The notes beneath the pieces are model-generated. The model had not been told where the DNA came from. It searched no databases and saw nothing but the letters and a program-made list of their open reading frames with translations. 8,012 nt of DNA, taken from NCBI GenBank assembly GCA_958405355.1, contig CATYEA010000082.1:1-8012 (forward strand), given 5' to 3'. The DNA comes from an uncultured Lachnospiraceae bacterium (GTDB lineage Bacteria > Bacillota > Clostridia > Lachnospirales > Lachnospiraceae). Below, in pieces: positions 5,596-8,012 of the stretch. Made by a program: the position numbers and the translations under genes. Numbering within the stretch: position 1 is the first letter of the stretch; the number at the start of each line of letters is the position of its first letter.

Positions 5596-5624
5596 ATTAT
5601 TCCTTCGGATTACTTATCAGACAA
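5596..5624 (-). promoter_or_regulatory. Possible promoter of truA-ptsI
   Basis: On the minus strand TTGTCT (5619-5624; 4 of 6 to the -35 consensus) and AATAAT (5596-5601; 5 of 6 to the -10) are spaced by 17 nt. The start would be near 5589, inside the outer arm of the hairpin at 5556-5592, which makes promoter and terminator overlap. This is the best candidate seen upstream of truA but is not strong. Confidence 0.33.
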
Positions 5625-5643
5625 AATCCAGTTTTCTTTGCAA

Positions 5644-5922
5644 TCACTCACCATAGAAACCAGTATTGGCCAATTGCTGCCATTTAAAAAACATTTCTTT
5701 ATAATTCTTTTTAATGAACTTCCTAATCTCTCTGACCTCTCTGTCATTCAATTGTCCCTGTTTTTCTACCGTTGTATCACCATTGCCCATCACAAAAAAC
5801 TTTGCCGAACCTGCTTCTGTCAGCTTTCTATCACTAGCATGAACATGCATTGCCTCTATTACACAACTTGCTGTGTAATATAAATAGTATCCACAAACCT
5901 TGAATTCATAATATTTAGGCAT
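5644..5922 (-). CDS. DUF4160-type small protein
   Basis: The 92-aa product resembles DUF4160 proteins. It begins MPKYYEFKVCGYYLYYT, has a central EAMHVHASDRKLTEAGSAKF stretch (residues 23-42) with the conserved HVHA core, a KFFV...NGDT strand, and a C-terminal helical LNDREVREIRKFIKKNYKEM (58-77) and KWQQL, closing with GFYGE. The function is unknown. As I remember, members often pair with small DUF2442-like proteins and have been discussed as toxin-antitoxin-like, but no catalytic role is established to my knowledge. The ATG at 5922 has GGAGG 6 nt upstream; ATGs at 5928 and further upstream lack proper spacing. Its first 8 nt overlap the end of the preceding gene, so translation is probably coupled. 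It is the last gene of the cassette and is followed by a terminator. Confidence 0.82.
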   Translation of the reverse strand: MPKYYEFKVCGYYLYYTASCVIEAMHVHASDRKLTEAGSAKFFVMGNGDTTVEKQGQLNDREVREIRKFIKKNYKEMFFKWQQLANTGFYGE

Positions 5923-6148
5923 CTGCATCCTCCATAAATTCTTTATTCCCATGATAATAATCCAAAACTATCTGAGTTTCAATATCGTCCATATTCGTCT
6001 CCACTACTCTATCTTTATAAATAACTGCTGCATGATTCAAACAATTGAGATTAAGGATCCGGACATACTCCCCTTCCTTTGTAAAAGCATATCCATTTAT
6101 AATCATATCTGCCTTGTCTGCAATATTCTTTACATTAAGCTGCATCAT
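5915..6148 (-). CDS. Small hypothetical protein, middle gene of the DUF4160 cassette
   Basis: The 77-aa acidic product is not assigned to a function. It has an N-terminal segment MMQLNVKNIADKADMIINGY, a predicted beta region (GEYVRILNLN, HAAVIYKDRVVETN, about residues 26-52) and a C-terminal acidic helix (DDIETQIVLDYYHGNKEFM). Such a beta-sheet plus helix in under 80 residues would suit a small binding protein or antitoxin, but that is inference. The ATG at 6148 has AAGGAGG 9 nt upstream; the next codon is also ATG. It overlaps the upstream 90-aa gene by 14 nt and the DUF4160 gene by 8 nt. I recall similar trios in gut Clostridia but cannot name the family with confidence. Confidence 0.8.
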   Translation of the reverse strand: MMQLNVKNIADKADMIINGYAFTKEGEYVRILNLNCLNHAAVIYKDRVVETNMDDIETQIVLDYYHGNKEFMEDADA

Positions 6149-6407
6149 CTATTTTAACCTCCTTGATCGGTTGCAGGAAATCATCTACATCATAATAAAG
6201 CATTTCCAATATTGGAATTAAATCTATATATTCTTCTACCTCTGGAAGTTCCTTATATTTTGCCATAACAACAAGATACCCTCTATCCCACTCAATAATT
6301 TTAGTATACTTTTCGAGTTTATCGGATGTGACAAAACGGATTTTTTCACCATTAAACTCGAATATCGTGTATTTTCCATCATTTGTAAGAATTGCATAAT
6401 CTTTCAT
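6135..6407 (-). CDS. Small hypothetical protein, first gene of the DUF4160 cassette
   Basis: The 90-aa acidic product is of unknown function. The sequence suggests a short beta-rich N-terminal domain (YAILTNDGKYTIFEFNGEKI, then RFVTSDKLEKYTKII, residues 4-39), a strand WDRGYLVVMAKY, and an acidic C-terminal half (LPEVEEYIDLIPILEMLYYD, then VDDFLQPIKEVKI) that is probably helical. No signal peptide, membrane span or catalytic motif is apparent. The ATG at 6407 has GGAG about 7 nt upstream. It begins the three-gene cassette, overlaps the next gene by 14 nt, and is strikingly AT-rich: the 60 bases from 6181 are about 25% G+C, well below the flanking transporter and truA genes. This fits acquisition by transfer, though small accessory genes are often AT-rich. 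Confidence 0.8.
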   Translation of the reverse strand: MKDYAILTNDGKYTIFEFNGEKIRFVTSDKLEKYTKIIEWDRGYLVVMAKYKELPEVEEYIDLIPILEMLYYDVDDFLQPIKEVKIDDAA

Positions 6408-6481
6408 TTAATCACTCCATTCATTATAGGATATCTACAGGAATCTATAAATCAGCAATGTCTGAAATCTTTCTTTTTAAC

Positions 6482-6510
6482 AGCATATCATGAAAACATG
6501 TTTTTTTCAA
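6482..6510 (-). promoter_or_regulatory. Candidate promoter of the DUF4160 cassette, with a palindrome in the spacer
   Basis: On the minus strand -35 TTGAAA (6505-6510; 5 of 6) and -10 TATGCT (6482-6487; 4 of 6, preceded by an extended TGA) are spaced by 17 nt. The start near 6475 gives a leader of about 68 nt before the 90-aa gene. The 12-bp palindrome AAAACATGTTTT fills 6493-6504, within the spacer, where a repressor could block polymerase. Confidence 0.5.
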
Positions 6511-6541
6511 TTCATCGGTATGGTTATCTGAATGATAAAAC

Positions 6542-6581
6542 AACCGCTGTGTAATGAAAGTATTTTCACTCTACAGCGGTT
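6542..6581 (-). terminator. Terminator after the ABC transporter ATPase gene
   Basis: On the minus strand AACCGCTGT pairs with ACAGCGGTT (9 bp), and an inner stem of GTGAAA with TTTCAT-type pairing extends it across two mismatches to a small loop. GTTTTAT follows as a short U-rich tail. It starts 9 nt after the transporter stop codon. Confidence 0.78.
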
Positions 6582-6589
6582 ATTTAAAA

Positions 6590-8012
6590 CTAGGATTGAT
6601 ATTTAAAACATTTGACCCAATGAGGCACACTGCCCTCCGGATTGAGGTTAATCCGCTCCGGCCGCTTTTCCCGGCACATATCGCTCCGGCTCATACAGCG
6701 ATGGTAAAACGGACAGCCTTCCGCCGCCGCATCTTCCCGGCTCTGTTCCACATCGGTAATCTTCTGAAGCTTCCGTTCATCGGTCAATATGGAGTGGAAC
6801 AAAAGCTGTGTATACGGATGTTTCGGATCTTCATAGATTTCCTCGACTTCCGCTTCTTCCACAATCTCTCCGAGGTACATAACAATGACCCGGTTGCAGA
6901 AATGACGTACAATATTCAAATCATGAGAAATGAATAAATAGGTCAATTGGTGGGTCCGGTGCAAATCCAAAAGGAGATTGAGTACCTGTGACTGAACGGT
7001 GACGTCCAGCGCCGATACCGGCTCATCGGCCACGATAAATTTCGAATTTAAAATGAGGGCACCGCCGATACTGATTCTCTGCCGCTGGCCACCGGACAAT
7101 TCATTTGGATACCGGTCGGCATAGGATGGGTCCAGACCAACCTGGGTAAGCATCTGACTGACCAGTTCTTTTCGCTTTACCTTATCCTTTATTCCATGAA
7201 CCTTTAAAGGTTCCTCAAGAATCCAGCCGATTTTCTTCATTGGATTTAAGGAACTGTATGGATCCTGGAACACAAGCTGAGGATGCTCCTCGCGGATATC
7301 CAGCGTTCCCGTATAATTTTTATTCAAACCAACAATACATTTTGCCAGCGTGGACTTTCCGCAGCCGCTTTCGCCTACCAAACCAAGAATCTCTCCCCGG
7401 CGGATATAAAAATCCACATTTTGAAGCACATGTTTATTTTCTTTTTTACCAAATATGCCCCGTTCCTTCACGGAGTAATAAACATTCAGATCTTTGGCCT
7501 GCATGACCAGGTCATCTTCCCGTATATCTTCCATATTCCGCGGAATGGCCGCGATCAAATGTTTCGTATAATCGTGTTTCGGATGATACAGGACTTCTTC
7601 CGTGTAGCCTGTCTCCACGATCTTTCCCTGATACATAACAATGACTTTCTGGCAGATTTCCTTAACCACATTCAAGTCATGGGAAATAAATAAAATGGAC
7701 GTATTCGCCTCCATATGAATCTTGCGGAGCAGCTGGAGAATCTGAGCCTGAACCGTCACGTCCAGAGCCGTCGTCGGTTCATCGGCAATCAATAATTTCG
7801 GCCAGCAGATCATCGCCATGGCAATCATCACTCGCTGACGCATACCGCCGGAAAGCTGATGCGGATACTTCTGACATAATTCCTCCGGTTTCGGCAGTCC
7901 TACATTCGCAAGAATTTCCACGACACGGCCGTGAATCTCCTCGTCCGGCATGGATGTGTGAATTTTCAGGCTCTCAGCCACCTGCCAACCAATTTTTTTC
8001 ACCGGATTCAAG
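6590..8012 (-). CDS. Oligopeptide-type ABC importer ATPase, fused two-domain (OppD-OppF-like), 5' end outside the window
   Basis: This is the nucleotide-binding subunit that drives a peptide-family ABC importer at the inner face of the membrane. The visible 473 or more residues hold the end of one ATPase domain and all of a second. Domain 1 lacks its Walker A (beyond the right edge) but shows LSGGMRQR (53-60 of the visible part), Walker B LLIADEPTTALD (73-84) and H111. Domain 2 has Walker A GESGCGKST (213-221), Q249, LSGGQRQR (305-312), Walker B FIVADEP (325-331) and H363. The C-terminus has the oligopeptide-type cysteine region CPFYHRCMSRSDMC (C433, C439, C446) plus C468. Both domains therefore look active. 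OppD and OppF are more often separate proteins; GsiA-like fusions exist. Substrate could be peptides, glutathione or nickel-type ligands and cannot be told from this part. The frame is open to the edge at Leu-Asn-Pro, so no start is called. Confidence 0.93.
   Translation of the reverse strand, partial: LNPVKKIGWQVAESLKIHTSMPDEEIHGRVVEILANVGLPKPEELCQKYPHQLSGGMRQRVMIAMAMICWPKLLIADEPTTALDVTVQAQILQLLRKIHMEANTSILFISHDLNVVKEICQKVIVMYQGKIVETGYTEEVLYHPKHDYTKHLIAAIPRNMEDIREDDLVMQAKDLNVYYSVKERGIFGKKENKHVLQNVDFYIRRGEILGLVGESGCGKSTLAKCIVGLNKNYTGTLDIREEHPQLVFQDPYSSLNPMKKIGWILEEPLKVHGIKDKVKRKELVSQMLTQVGLDPSYADRYPNELSGGQRQRISIGGALILNSKFIVADEPVSALDVTVQSQVLNLLLDLHRTHQLTYLFISHDLNIVRHFCNRVIVMYLGEIVEEAEVEEIYEDPKHPYTQLLFHSILTDERKLQKITDVEQSREDAAAEGCPFYHRCMSRSDMCREKRPERINLNPEGSVPHWVKCFKYQS

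Noticed and set aside
6423..6451. TTTATA-17-TATAAT as the cassette promoter
   Set aside because: The boxes are plausible, but the start would fall within the ribosome binding site of the 90-aa gene at about 6416; the element at 6482-6510 leaves a sensible leader. It is kept only as an alternative.

Overview
The window looks like a chromosomal stretch from a low-to-mid GC Gram-positive anaerobe of the Clostridia, most likely Lachnospiraceae. This rests on a short-tailed PTS enzyme I of the type remembered from that family, a TcdA with the clostridial Cys-Pro-Pro-Gly segment, a LarE with CxxC plus a third cysteine, strong AGGAGG-type ribosome binding sites, sigma-A promoters and U-tailed terminators. 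The genus assignment is inference. Every gene supported here lies on the minus strand, so transcription runs from high to low coordinates.

Layout from the right edge. (1) 8012-6590: the 3' part of a fused two-ATPase subunit of an oligopeptide-type ABC importer, cut by the window edge and closed by a terminator hairpin at 6542-6581. (2) 6407-5644: an AT-rich cassette of three small overlapping genes (90, 77 and 92 aa) with its own candidate promoter and a terminator. The last gene is a DUF4160-type protein and the first two have no known function. (3) 5527-3139: truA (tRNA pseudouridine synthase) followed after 25 nt by ptsI (PTS enzyme I). (4) 3033-2716: an acidic 105-aa protein of unknown function, closed by a bidirectional terminator. 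(5) 2668-2469: a stretch with no convincing gene. (6) 2348-2184: a 54-aa helical protein with its own promoter and terminator. (7) 1977-244: an operon with a perfect consensus promoter, encoding LarE (sulfur insertase), TcdA (tRNA ct6A dehydratase) and a 42-aa DCC-motif peptide that is easy to miss. (8) 205-76: a consensus-like promoter followed about 50 nt later by a strong terminator, with no gene between, so possibly a small RNA or an attenuated leader.

How the genes relate. LarE and TcdA are both ATP-dependent enzymes that adenylate a substrate, and the DCC peptide resembles putative metal-binding peptides, so the operon may share a sulfur or metal theme. The LarB and LarC partners are not in view. 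truA and ptsI are housekeeping genes joined mainly by co-transcription. The three-gene DUF4160 cassette is the best candidate for an undescribed system: translationally coupled, compositionally distinct and separately terminated. Nothing in the sequence alone proves its function. No tRNA, rRNA, CRISPR array, insertion sequence or prophage gene was seen.
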